DNA from: Burkholderia sp. 8Y
Lineage (GTDB): Bacteria; Pseudomonadota; Gammaproteobacteria; Burkholderiales; Burkholderiaceae
Assembly (NCBI RefSeq): GCF_902506145.1
Contig: NZ_LR733519.1
Coordinates: 1,480,158-1,544,157 of the forward strand
Direction of reading: 5' to 3'
Length of the DNA stretch: 64,000 nucleotides
In this document: positions 1 through 9,200 of the stretch, one piece after another
How the letters are laid out: the number at the start of each line of letters is the position of its first letter
How positions within the stretch are numbered: position 1 is the stretch's first letter
The notes under the pieces: model-generated
Databases searched by the model: none
Told to the model about the DNA's origin: nothing
The model's input: the letters and a program-made list of their open reading frames with translations, nothing else
Translations under genes and position numbers: made by a program

Positions 1-333
1 GACGCATCGAGCGGCATCGCACTCGACCGCGACGGCGAATTGCTCGGCTTCGCGCTCTTCCGGCGCTTCGGCGATGGCCATGTGATCGGTCCGGTCGTCG
101 CGCCGGTGTCCGACGACGAACGCCGGGCGAAGGCGCTCATCAGCTACTGGCTCGCGCTCAACGCGGGCATGTTCGTGCGCGTGGATACGCCCGTTTCGTT
201 CGGACTCAGCCATTGGCTCGAAGGGCTGGGCTTGCCGCAAGTGGACGACATCGAGCAGATGGCGCTCAATGGCCGGCCCCGCCTCGACGACACGCTGCGG
301 CAATACGCGCTGGCAAGTCAGGCGGTCTGGTGA
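1..333 (+). CDS. GNAT family N-acetyltransferase, C-terminal part (cut by the window edge)
   Basis: The frame is open from base 1 and ends at a TGA at 331-333, so only the last 110 residues are visible. They include a strand-turn-strand with GELLGFALFRRFG followed by GPVVAP, which resembles the acetyl-CoA-binding beta4 region of GNAT folds, and a C-terminal SCP2/acetyltransferase-18-like tail. The family transfers an acetyl group from acetyl-CoA to an amine, but the substrate cannot be read from this piece. The downstream transporter gene is convergent and begins to be read 15 bases further on, so the two are not in one operon. The assignment rests on fold-level resemblance only. Confidence 0.6.
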   Translation, partial: DASSGIALDRDGELLGFALFRRFGDGHVIGPVVAPVSDDERRAKALISYWLALNAGMFVRVDTPVSFGLSHWLEGLGLPQVDDIEQMALNGRPRLDDTLRQYALASQAVW

Positions 334-348
334 ACGCGCACGCGCCGC

Positions 349-1926
349 TCACGCCTGATCCAGCCACGCGAACTCCGCGAAGCGGTAGCCCATCAGCCGG
401 CCCGACGGACTGCCCTTCAGGCCGCGCAGCTTCGCGCTCTGTCCGTCGATGAAGTTGATGAACGCCGGAATCACGAGGCTGTTCTTCTCATAGATGATGG
501 TCTGCATGTCGCCGTAAAGCTGCTTGCGCTTCGCGTCGTCGCGTTCGCGGCGCGCCTGCACGAGCAGTTGATCGAACTGCGGATTCTTCCAGCCCGATTC
601 GTTCCACGTCGCGTTCGACTGAAAGAACTGCGTGTACAGCAAGTCGAGCGTCGGGCGCGGCAGGATGGAGCCGTAGGTCATCGGATACTTCATCCAGTAG
701 GTGGACCAGTAGCCGTCCGCCGGCACGCGGCGCACGGTGATGTCCGCGCCCGCCTGCTTCGCGGCCTGCTGCACCATGAGCGCGGAATCGATGGCCGTTT
801 CCACCGATGGCGGCGCGATGATCTCGCCCCGCGCCCCGCTCGCGCCGAGCTTCTTGAAGCAGGACTGCGCGCGGTCCGGATCGAAGGCGCGCTGCGGCAG
901 GCCCTTCATGAAGTACGGATGCCACTCGGGCACCGGATGATCGTTCGCAATGGTGCCGTGTCCGCGCAGCATCACGCGCACGATCTGCTGACGGTCATGC
1001 AGGAACTTGATGCCTTCGACGAAATCCGGGCTCTTCGTCGGAATCATGTCCTGACGCAGCGCGAGGTCGGAATACAACTGCGACGGGCTTTCGAGAATGG
1101 TCATGGTGCCCGTCTGCTTCAGGCGTTCGACGTCGCGTGCGGGCAGCGGCGAGATGAGCTGCACGTCGCCGGACAACAGCGCGTTGGTGCGCGCGGCGTC
1201 GTCGGCCACGCCGATGATTTCCACTTCGTCGAGATACGGACGGCCCGGCTTCCAGAAGTTCGGATTGCGCGCGCCGATGCATTGCTGCGCGGGCGTGAAC
1301 GCCTTGCAGACGAACGGACCCGTGCCGTTGCCCTTCGAGAAGTCCGTCGTGTTCGCCGCGACGATCACGAAGTGCGGAATCGCGAGCAGCGTCGGCAGAT
1401 CGACGTTCGGCTCGTTCAGCGTGATCTCGAGCGTCAGCGAGCCGGTGGCCTTCATCGCGCTAAAGTTGTCGGCGATCGACTTCGCCTTCGATGCCGTCGC
1501 CGGATTCTTGTGCCGCATCAGCGAGAAGACGACATCGTCGGCGGTGAGCGGCTTGCCGTCGTGAAAGTGCACGTTCGGCTTGAGCGCCAGTCGCCACTTC
1601 GTGAAGTCGTCCGATTCGAACTTGTCGGCGAGCGCGTTCTGCGTATGGAAGTCGGCGTCCAGTTCGGTCAGGCCGCTGTAGAACATGTACATGCGCGAGT
1701 AGTCGCCGGTGTGCGTGCCGCGCGCGGGATCGAGCGAATCGGCGAGCGACTGGTTCGCCATCGCCACGCGCAGCCATCCGCCGCGCTTCGGCGCAGGCTC
1801 GGTCGCGGCGAACGCGAGTTCGGGCACGCGGGTAAGGATCAGGCTCGTGGCGCCCGCCGCCAGCAGCGTCTTGACCGCCTTGCGGCGAGAGGGGTCGGCA
1901 ATCGGCAACTCGTTCGGGTCTTTCAT
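349..1926 (-). CDS. ABC transporter periplasmic substrate-binding protein, peptide/opine type (SBP family 5)
   Basis: This 525-residue protein has the length and motifs of family 5 binding proteins (DppA/OppA/NikA type). It has a twin-arginine-like leader (SRRKAVKTLLAAG, residues 14-26) with a hydrophobic stretch and an Ala-x-Ala region near residue 42. Mature-protein landmarks include the PLTADDVVFSL segment and a GTGPFVCKAF segment. It would capture a small organic ligand in the periplasm and hand it to a permease, but no permease or ATPase gene lies beside it, so it must use partners encoded elsewhere. The ATG start has GAGGCTGAGA upstream. It is followed on the same strand by nothing and preceded, 49 bases upstream, by the flavoprotein gene, so the two probably form one operon controlled by the divergent LysR gene. 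A role in uptake of an amino or betaine-like compound is inference from that flavoprotein. Confidence 0.88.
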   Translation of the reverse strand: MKDPNELPIADPSRRKAVKTLLAAGATSLILTRVPELAFAATEPAPKRGGWLRVAMANQSLADSLDPARGTHTGDYSRMYMFYSGLTELDADFHTQNALADKFESDDFTKWRLALKPNVHFHDGKPLTADDVVFSLMRHKNPATASKAKSIADNFSAMKATGSLTLEITLNEPNVDLPTLLAIPHFVIVAANTTDFSKGNGTGPFVCKAFTPAQQCIGARNPNFWKPGRPYLDEVEIIGVADDAARTNALLSGDVQLISPLPARDVERLKQTGTMTILESPSQLYSDLALRQDMIPTKSPDFVEGIKFLHDRQQIVRVMLRGHGTIANDHPVPEWHPYFMKGLPQRAFDPDRAQSCFKKLGASGARGEIIAPPSVETAIDSALMVQQAAKQAGADITVRRVPADGYWSTYWMKYPMTYGSILPRPTLDLLYTQFFQSNATWNESGWKNPQFDQLLVQARRERDDAKRKQLYGDMQTIIYEKNSLVIPAFINFIDGQSAKLRGLKGSPSGRLMGYRFAEFAWLDQA

Positions 1927-1975
1927 GGTCTCAGCCTCGCTCGTTCATCTCATATAGGGCGCACGCGGCGCTTGC

Positions 1976-4012
1976 TCACAGCGCCAGGCACAGCCGGTAG
2001 GCATCGTAGATCGCGGTGTGGATGTCGCGCGACGCGCTCGCATCGCCGATCCGGTACAGATGAAACTGCCCGCCTTCGCCTTCCATCTCCGGCTGCGCCT
2101 TCGCGCTCGCGAACGCGGCAAGGTCCGTGTAGCCGTCGTTCGCGGAATACATGCGCGCGCCTTCGAAGAGATCGTCCACGGCGAGCATGCCGCGCTCGGC
2201 CACGACGTGATCCGCTTCGACCTCGATCCGCTCGTCCGTCAGATGATGATGAAACACCGCGCGCCGCTTGCCCGATGCCGTCGCAGTCACTTCGATCAGC
2301 TCGACGTTCGTGCTGACCGGCACTTTCCATCGCGCGATGTTGCGCATCCAGACCTGATCGTCGCCGCGCCCGCCCGTTTCCTGCGCCGGGGTACTGTCGA
2401 TTAGCGCGAGCGACACATCCAGCCCCGCTTCGACGAATCGCTCGGCGCACAGATACGCGTTGTGCCGGCCCGTGCCGTCGTAGACGAGCACGCTGCCCTC
2501 GCGCGGCGGCGTATCCGAGAGCGCGTCGAAGACGGATTTGCACAGCTCGCCGCCCGGCAGTGCGTCGAGGTCCGGCAGGCCGCCCGTCGCGATGATGACG
2601 ACATCGGCCTGGTGATCCAGCACGTCGTTCAGTTCGGCGTAGTGGTTGTAGCGGATGTCGACGCCAAGACGATCCAGCGCCGCGACGCGCCAGTCCACGA
2701 TGCCGATCAGGTCGCGCCGCCAGCTTCCCGTGGCCGCGAGCTGCAACTGTCCGCCCGCCGACGCGTTCGCTTCAAGCACGGTCACGTGATGCCCGCGCGT
2801 CGCGCACACGCGCGCCGCTTCGAGCCCCGCCGGACCCGCGCCGACAATCAGCACGCGCTTCTTGCGCGCCGCCTGCGGTATGTCATGCGTGAGCATCGTC
2901 TCCCGCGAAGTCGCCGGGTTATGGATGCACGTCGCGCGGAAATTGCGGCAGAACGAAGCCCCGACGCACGGCCGCGCTTCGTCTTCCTTGCCGGCTTCCA
3001 CGAGCTTCACGAGATGCGGCTCGGCGATATGCGCGCGCGTCATGCCGACCATGTCGAGCAGCCCTTCGCGGATCGCATAGCGCGCGGTGGCGAGGTCCGC
3101 GATCTTCGCGGCGTGGAACACGGGCAGATCGACGGCGCGCTTGAACGCGGCGGCCTTGTCGAGGAACGGCGACGAGCGCACGAACATGCCCGGCATCGAA
3201 TACGACGCGAGCGCCATCTTCGTGTCCATGCGCCCGAACACGACGTTGAAGAAGTCGAAGAGGCCGGTGCGCTGAAGAATGCGCGACATTTCCAGACCTT
3301 CCTCGAAGCTGCATCCGTCTTCGAGCGCGAAGCGAAAGCCCACGATGAAGTCGTCGCCGACCTGCTTGCGGATCTCCTCATGAACCTCGATCACGAAGCG
3401 GCAGCGATTGGCCGTCGATCCACCGTATTTGTCGGTGCGCAGGTTCACGGTCGGGTCCATGAACTGCCCGAGCAGATGACCGCCCGCGTGCGTTTCGAGG
3501 CCGTCCAGTCCGCCGTCGCGGCAACGCTTCGCGGCAAGCCCGAAGTCGCGCACGATGCGCTTGATATCGCGGTCGTGAATGACCTGCGGAATCGCGCGAT
3601 GCAGCGTCTCGCGCACCGGCGAAGGCGCGAGCATGGGCAGCCACGGTTCCGCATAGGCATCGCCGCGGCGCCCGAGATGCGTGATCTGACACATGAGCGC
3701 CGCGCCGTGCGCGTGAATGCGCTCGGAGAATGCGCGCAAATGCGGCACGACGGCATCGGTGCCGACGTTGATCTGCTGGAACGTTTGGGGACTGTCGAGG
3801 CTGACATTCGACGAGCCGCCGAACATCGTCAGCGCGATGCCGCCCTTGGCCTTTTCCTCGTGATACCTTTGATACACCTCTTGCGGGAATTCATCGCGCG
3901 TCAGCCGGCTCGCGTGCGCAGTACTCATGACGCGGTTCTTGAGCACGAGCGACTTCAGCGTGAACGGTTGCAGCAGCGGGTCCGATGAAGAACCGTCGAT
4001 GTGTGTGGTCAT
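1976..4012 (-). CDS. NADH:flavin oxidoreductase, trimethylamine-dehydrogenase / dimethylglycine-demethylase (DgcA) like
   Basis: The protein has 678 residues in two parts. The N-terminal half is an Old-Yellow-Enzyme TIM barrel (PFTLKSLVLKNRVMSTAHAS near the start, GGLDGLETHAGGHLLGQF in the middle). The C-terminal half is an FAD/NAD Rossmann domain opening with VLIVGAGPAGLEAAR around residue 385. Between them lies a cysteine segment, Cys349-x5-Cys355-x6-Cys362 followed by IHNPA, where family members bind a 4Fe-4S cluster. The position of the usual second cysteine is Ala352. Relatives demethylate or oxidise amines such as trimethylamine, dimethylglycine and stachydrine. The best reading is oxidation of an N-methylated amine brought in by the adjacent binding protein, which is inference. 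I chose the ATG at 4012 over an upstream in-frame ATG at 4060 because homologous sequence begins there. Confidence 0.82.
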   Translation of the reverse strand: MTTHIDGSSSDPLLQPFTLKSLVLKNRVMSTAHASRLTRDEFPQEVYQRYHEEKAKGGIALTMFGGSSNVSLDSPQTFQQINVGTDAVVPHLRAFSERIHAHGAALMCQITHLGRRGDAYAEPWLPMLAPSPVRETLHRAIPQVIHDRDIKRIVRDFGLAAKRCRDGGLDGLETHAGGHLLGQFMDPTVNLRTDKYGGSTANRCRFVIEVHEEIRKQVGDDFIVGFRFALEDGCSFEEGLEMSRILQRTGLFDFFNVVFGRMDTKMALASYSMPGMFVRSSPFLDKAAAFKRAVDLPVFHAAKIADLATARYAIREGLLDMVGMTRAHIAEPHLVKLVEAGKEDEARPCVGASFCRNFRATCIHNPATSRETMLTHDIPQAARKKRVLIVGAGPAGLEAARVCATRGHHVTVLEANASAGGQLQLAATGSWRRDLIGIVDWRVAALDRLGVDIRYNHYAELNDVLDHQADVVIIATGGLPDLDALPGGELCKSVFDALSDTPPREGSVLVYDGTGRHNAYLCAERFVEAGLDVSLALIDSTPAQETGGRGDDQVWMRNIARWKVPVSTNVELIEVTATASGKRRAVFHHHLTDERIEVEADHVVAERGMLAVDDLFEGARMYSANDGYTDLAAFASAKAQPEMEGEGGQFHLYRIGDASASRDIHTAIYDAYRLCLAL

Positions 4013-4093
4013 GGCCTGCGGGCGGCGTTTGAAGTTGGAGACAAAGTAAAGAGGCCACAAATCACGGTCAATTTACAAATGCGTCCCTGCCCT

Positions 4094-4109
4094 ATTACAT
4101 GGTGTTAAT
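4094..4109. promoter_or_regulatory. candidate LysR-type operator (ATTA-N8-TAAT) in the divergent intergenic region
   Basis: A perfect short dyad, ATTA then eight bases then TAAT, contains the T-N11-A pattern typical of LysR operators. It lies 11 bases before the LysR start codon and about 80 bases before the flavoprotein start. The position fits autoregulation plus control of the divergent operon. The dyad is short and could arise by chance in this more AT-rich gap. Confidence 0.35.
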
Positions 4110-4120
4110 GCGGGTTTTCG

Positions 4121-5071
4121 ATGAGTTTGAGACTTCCTTCACTTCAGGCGCTGCTGGTGTTCGAGACATCCGGGCGTCTTCTGAGCTTTACGAAAGCAGC
4201 AGGCGAACTCAACGTGACGCCGGTGGCCGTGAGCCGGATGGTGTCCCGTCTCGAAGATGCGCTCGGCTTCAGGCTCTTCGAGCGCACGAAAGTCGGCCTT
4301 GCATTGACCGAGCGCGGCGCGACGCTACAGCGCGCGGTGGCGTCGGGGTTCGGCCAGATCGGCAGCACCATCGACGAACTGAAGCGCGACCATGCGCAAG
4401 GCGAGATCGTGACGCTATCGCTGGCGAGCGGCTTCGCGGCGTTATGGCTCTTGCCGCGTTACGCCGAATTTCAGAAGGCGTTTCCATCGGTCAATCTGCG
4501 CTTGCAGGTCATGGCCGGACGCCTCTATGGACCGCTCGAAGATGCGGACCTCGGCATCCGGCTGCACGGCGCAGGCTCCGAGCGGCATCCGCATTGTCTG
4601 TGTCCCGAGATCATCGTGCCCGTGTGCAGCCCGGCTTATCGCGCACAGTTCGGGCCGCTCGACGCGCCTTCGCAAACGCCACGACATACGCTCATTCATC
4701 TCGATCCGACGACGCATTCGTGGGCCGATTTCTATCGCCTGATCGGACTCGGCGATGCAGTCGATGGCAAGGCAGTGCATCACAGCGATCCCGGGCTCGC
4801 GGTTCAATGCGCGATGCTTGGACAAGGCGTGGTGCTCGGCTGGCTGCTCGCGATTGCGGCGCCGCTCAACGAAGGCAAGGTCGTGCCGGCCTGCGAACGG
4901 TATGTGGCGACCGGCGGACACTACGTGCTCCAATGTCGATCGGCGGAGCCTTCGGAAAGCGTCAGGCAAGTGGCGCAATGGCTGGTGGACGAGATGAAAG
5001 CCGAAGTGGAAGGCGCAATGCGGACGCTTGAAGGCTTGCGGGCGATCGGGCGCGAGCCCCGTGTTCGGTGA
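4121..5071 (+). CDS. LysR-family transcriptional regulator, GcvA-like
   Basis: This 316-residue regulator begins with the GcvA-type helix-turn-helix (LPSLQALLVFETSGRLLSFTKAA, then LNVTPVAVSRMVSRLE, residues 5-55). A typical LysR effector-binding domain follows from about residue 95 (VTLSLASGFAALWLLPR, then a glycine-rich GQGVVLGW segment). It would bind DNA as a tetramer and respond to a small co-inducer. It is transcribed away from the flavoprotein/binding-protein operon, the classical layout for a LysR gene and its target. I see no strong ribosome site before the ATG at 4121, but the sequence matches the family from residue 3. The inducer is unknown. Confidence 0.93.
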   Translation: MSLRLPSLQALLVFETSGRLLSFTKAAGELNVTPVAVSRMVSRLEDALGFRLFERTKVGLALTERGATLQRAVASGFGQIGSTIDELKRDHAQGEIVTLSLASGFAALWLLPRYAEFQKAFPSVNLRLQVMAGRLYGPLEDADLGIRLHGAGSERHPHCLCPEIIVPVCSPAYRAQFGPLDAPSQTPRHTLIHLDPTTHSWADFYRLIGLGDAVDGKAVHHSDPGLAVQCAMLGQGVVLGWLLAIAAPLNEGKVVPACERYVATGGHYVLQCRSAEPSESVRQVAQWLVDEMKAEVEGAMRTLEGLRAIGREPRVR

Positions 5072-5150
5072 TGTGCGTGGCTTTCGTGGAAGTTCGGTCG
5101 TGCCGCTCCCGGCGAACGAGCGCCTTTGTCGACCAAGCTGCGATGAGACT

Positions 5151-5780
5151 TCAAAACCGCTTGGACAGCCCAACGGCGAAACCGCGCGGAAGGATCATCA
5201 CGGATATCGGCGTTTCCCATGTGGTCGTCAGGTAGCCGACGGCTGTGCCAAGCGCCCAACCGCCGAGAACGTCCGTCTGCCAATGGGCGTGTGATTTCAT
5301 CCGAGCAATGCCGTCGTAGAGCGGCAAAAGTTCAAGCGCCCATACCGCCGGATAGCGCCGTCCGTAGTGAACGATGAAAGGCGTCACGAAGCTCGCCTGC
5401 AAGGTCACTTCACCACTCGGAAAACTTTGCCCGCCCTGAAACCAGGCATTCGGCCCTTTCCCGCTCGATGGTCGCTGCCGCCCGAACGCGTACTTCATTC
5501 CCTGCGCCGCAACGGCAGAAATGGCTTCTGAATCGACGGTCTGCCAGAAAGTATGACCGAGCTCGCTATCGTTGCCAAGCCACAGCGCCCCTCCGAACGC
5601 GACTGCAATAGCCGAGTACTCGACCGCCAGCTGCACGTTGCGATTCCAGATGCCGCTATTGTCATAGGCGAGTTCGTGATCGAGTCCGGCCAACGCGCTA
5701 TGGCTGGTTATCACCAAGACGGTACAAACAAGCAGATGTCTGACTGAAGATGTAGCAGACCGAACGAAATGGGTCGACAT
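5151..5780 (-). CDS. secreted PAP2-family phosphatase with a His-to-Glu change in motif 2
   Basis: This 209-residue protein starts with a signal-type hydrophobic stretch (residues 14-31, ending near SHSALAG) and has the three PAP2 phosphatase motifs. Motif 1 is Lys96-x6-Arg103-Pro104. Motif 2 is Pro121-Ser-Gly-Glu124. Motif 3 is Arg160-x5-His166-x3-Asp170. Family enzymes remove phosphate from lipids such as phosphatidic acid or undecaprenyl pyrophosphate at the periplasmic face. The His of PSGH, which acts in acid catalysis, is Glu here, while the nucleophile His166 is present. Activity may therefore be altered. The gene converges with the LysR gene and stands alone. Its function in this organism is not evident from the neighbours. 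Confidence 0.8.
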   Translation of the reverse strand: MSTHFVRSATSSVRHLLVCTVLVITSHSALAGLDHELAYDNSGIWNRNVQLAVEYSAIAVAFGGALWLGNDSELGHTFWQTVDSEAISAVAAQGMKYAFGRQRPSSGKGPNAWFQGGQSFPSGEVTLQASFVTPFIVHYGRRYPAVWALELLPLYDGIARMKSHAHWQTDVLGGWALGTAVGYLTTTWETPISVMILPRGFAVGLSKRF

Positions 5781-6294
5781 TCACGCGCTCCAGAAGGGGC
5801 CAATAAGACCTGCTTCTGGAAAGCCTAGCCAGGCCGCCTTATGGAATGCTTAAGGAACGCTTTGGACCGTTTATCTTTCTGTCAGTGTTACAGAACAGCA
5901 ACGGCGGTAAGAACGGCAGGCGCGGCTTCGGTGACGGCGAGCGCGTCGGCACAACGCTTCGTTCTGCGACGAGACTTAAACCGCTCGCCGTATCGTGAAC
6001 GCTTCGCCAAACTAGTCATACTTGAGCGAGCGCGGATGCTTTCTTCACGGCTTACATGAACCGCGGCTGCATGAATGTCCAAGACGATGAGTAGAACGAT
6101 AGGCCTAACGACTTGCTCACGACTGTGGCTGCCCCAGTGGGGAGCGGCGCATAAGAGCACCATGAAGTACTCGGGTGCGCCCGCCTGCATCGATTCGTTG
6201 AACTGCGGGTTCGTCGCCCCGCGTTCCGACGATAAGCTGAAGCCGCGCCTCGCTCGCCCACGGGTGGCGGCAGGCGCACGACGGCTGTCCCCGG
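5781..6294. other. intergenic stretch without a recognisable gene
   Basis: About 500 bases separate the PAP2 gene from the end of the large kinase gene. Both strands carry open frames of 70-136 codons, but none has a familiar motif, a convincing ribosome site or natural composition. The first part (5800-6100) is poorer in GC than its surroundings and probably contains the PAP2 promoter. Confidence 0.6.
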
Positions 6295-9200
6295 TCACTG
6301 CGCTACGACAAGCCTCAACGACTCCGGCCTGACCGGCTTCACGAGATGATCATCGAAGCCCGACGCCAGCGCCCGCTCGCGGTCCTCCTTCTGTCCATAG
6401 CCGGTTACAGCGACCAGACGTATCGACCCGTTTTCGGGCTGCGTGCGCAGCCGCCGCGCGACTTCATACCCATCCATCGCTGGCAGGCCGATATCGAGAA
6501 ACAGAATGTCGGGCTTCGACTGCTCGACCGCCTCCAGAGCTTCGAGCGCACCGTACGCGGTCCTGACGCTGTGACCGTCAAGTTCCAGCAGCATCGCGAG
6601 GGAATCGGCGGCGTCGACGTTGTCATCGACGATGAGGATGCGTTGCCCCGGCGAACCGGAATCGGATAATGCGCTGTCCGACGCCGCCTGCGGCGCAGCG
6701 ACGCGAGGCAGACGGATCGTGAACGTGGCGCCCTGGCCGATGCCGCTGCTCGCCGCCTGCACCGAACCGTGATGCATGTCGATCAGGCGTTTGACCACCG
6801 ACAAGCCGATGCCGAGCCCGCCTTGCGAGCGGTCGAGCGTGCGTTCGCTTTGCACGAACATGTCGAAGAGCGCGGGGATGATGTCCGCCGGAATCCCCAC
6901 GCCGCTGTCGCGTACCTTGATCCCGATCTCCTGTTCCGAGTCGATGATTTCGAGGTAGATCTCCCCGCCCCTGTCCGTGTACTTGGCGGCGTTGTGAAGG
7001 ACATTCGAAATGGCCTGCACCAGCCGCGTCTTGTCACCGTGCACGTAGAGGCCATACGTAGGCTTTGCCACCAGCAGGCGATGCGCCTTCTCCTGCACGA
7101 AACTTTGCACGGTCTCGACGGCTTGCTGCACGAGCTCGCCGACTTCGAGCGTGGTCTCTTCGAGCGTGATGCGGCCTCTCGAAATGCGCGACAGGTCGAG
7201 TAAATCGTCGACCAGCCGGGATAGCTGCCGGGTTTGCCGCTTCAACAACGCGGACAGCGCGTCCACACGCGTGCCGCCAGCGTGAGTGGTGCGAGCCAGC
7301 AATTCGCTTGCATTGCTGATCGACGCAAGTGGATTGCGCAGTTCGTGCGCCAGCATCGCCAGAAAGTCGTCTTTCTGACGGTCGGCCTGGCGCAGCGCCG
7401 CTTCCGCACGCGCGCGCTCACAGGCAACCGAGGTACGTGCGGCTACCTCGCGCATCAGGTCCGCGTCGTCGGCGCTCCATGCGTGGGGCCGCGTGTCATG
7501 CGCGCCGATGCCCATGACGGCGCCCGCTTCGCTCGCGGCAGGCACCAGCATCAAGGCGGCGACACCGAGTCCACGGTAAGAAGCGCGTTGCGCTTCGCCG
7601 ATACGCGGCGAGGTCTCGATGTCTGCGATCGCGATCAGTTCACCACGCGCCAGTGCGCGCATCCATTCGTCATCGGCGTCATCGAGCGCATATGCGCGAT
7701 TGATTTCGACACGCGCCGGATCGCTCGAATAGCCATGCTCGGTGACCTGCGCAAGCTGCCCGTCGGCATCGCGCTCGGCCTTGAAGTGAAACGTGTGCGC
7801 CCAACCGGAATGTTCGCCCAACAGCCGCATGGCGGCCTGCCGCATGGCGTCGGGGTCGTCAAGCGAACGCAGCGCATCGCTGAGCCGAAGCAGCAGGGCC
7901 TGACGGCCTTCGGCTATCTTGACGGCGGTCTCGGCTTTATCGCGCGCGGCGATTTCGTCCGTCAACTGGCGCGTCCGAACGGCGACGCGCTCTTCCAGAT
8001 CGCCGGTCAGTTCCTGCATCTTCTTCAGCAGACTGCAGTTCTCGAGCGAGATGACCGCCTGAGCCGCCAGCACCTTGCCGACCTCGACCAGTTCTTCGGC
8101 GAACGCACCGGCCATCGCGTTGTTTTCCAGATAGATGAGCCCGACCAGCGACGACCGCTTCATGAGCGGCACGCACAACACCGAGCGGATCTGCCGCCGT
8201 TGCACTACTGGATCGCGCACGAACAGGCCGCTGGCACGAGCGTCGGAAAGCAGCAAGAAATCGCTGGTCCGGTGCACGTAATGAAGCATTGCCGACGACA
8301 CCTGGGCACACTGCTCAAGCGGTACCTCGACAAGCGACAGCGAGACCTCACCGGCGATTTCGATTTGCGCGTGGACGGTGAGCGCGCCATGCCTGACCAG
8401 CGCCAATACGCCTCGCTGCGCACCTGCCACCTCGATCACGACGCGCAGGATCTGCTCGAACAAACGCTCGGGCGTCGTCTCGCTCGATATCGCTTGCGAC
8501 GCCTTGATCAACGCCATCTGGTCGAGCGAATTGGGCAGGCGAGCGGTCAGCGGTTCGCCGCCGCTCGCCTCCGGGAAGGCTGCCTCGAGCGCGCGGACTT
8601 TCTCCGTCGCGCCCCATCGACGATAGCGGTCGAGCGCGAGGCGCGCATGCACGGCCGCGAAGGCCGGCTCGTCCTCGCTCAGCAGAAACTTCGCGCGCAG
8701 TTCGTGCGCCAATGCTTCATCCTGGACGAAGCACTGGCGTCCAGCCTCCGCGATCGCGCGCCGATACAGCGTCGATGCCTCGTCGCGCCGGCGCTCTACC
8801 CGCGCGATTTCCGCGCCGACCAATGTAGCCTTGTGAGCGAAGTTCTGCGGACAGTATCGCGCCCAGTTGGCGAGCTTCGCGTGCAGACCGCGCAATGAGG
8901 TGAGCGACGGCGCGCCTTCATCGACCGGCGCGCTCGCCGTGGCCGCCAGCGTGAGCGCGGTATAGAACACGTGCTCGGCCGATGTGATCATGCCGAGGAT
9001 GCCGGTGGCGATACGCATCTCGGCTTCGACCGAACACCTCGACGCGTGGCGATAATCGCCCATCAGGTAGGCCAGTTGGAGGCGCATGACCCAGAAGTGG
9101 CCGAGCGCGGTCGCGTGGCCGGCAGCGTCGGTTAGGAACCGCGCTTCGTCGAACGTCGCGTCGTCGAAACTGTCGGGGCGGGCAGTCGCGCCAGTCAACG

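Noticed and set aside
5888..6298. A 136-codon minus-strand frame downstream of the large kinase gene
   Set aside because: Arg-rich, no motif, and no plausible start signal.
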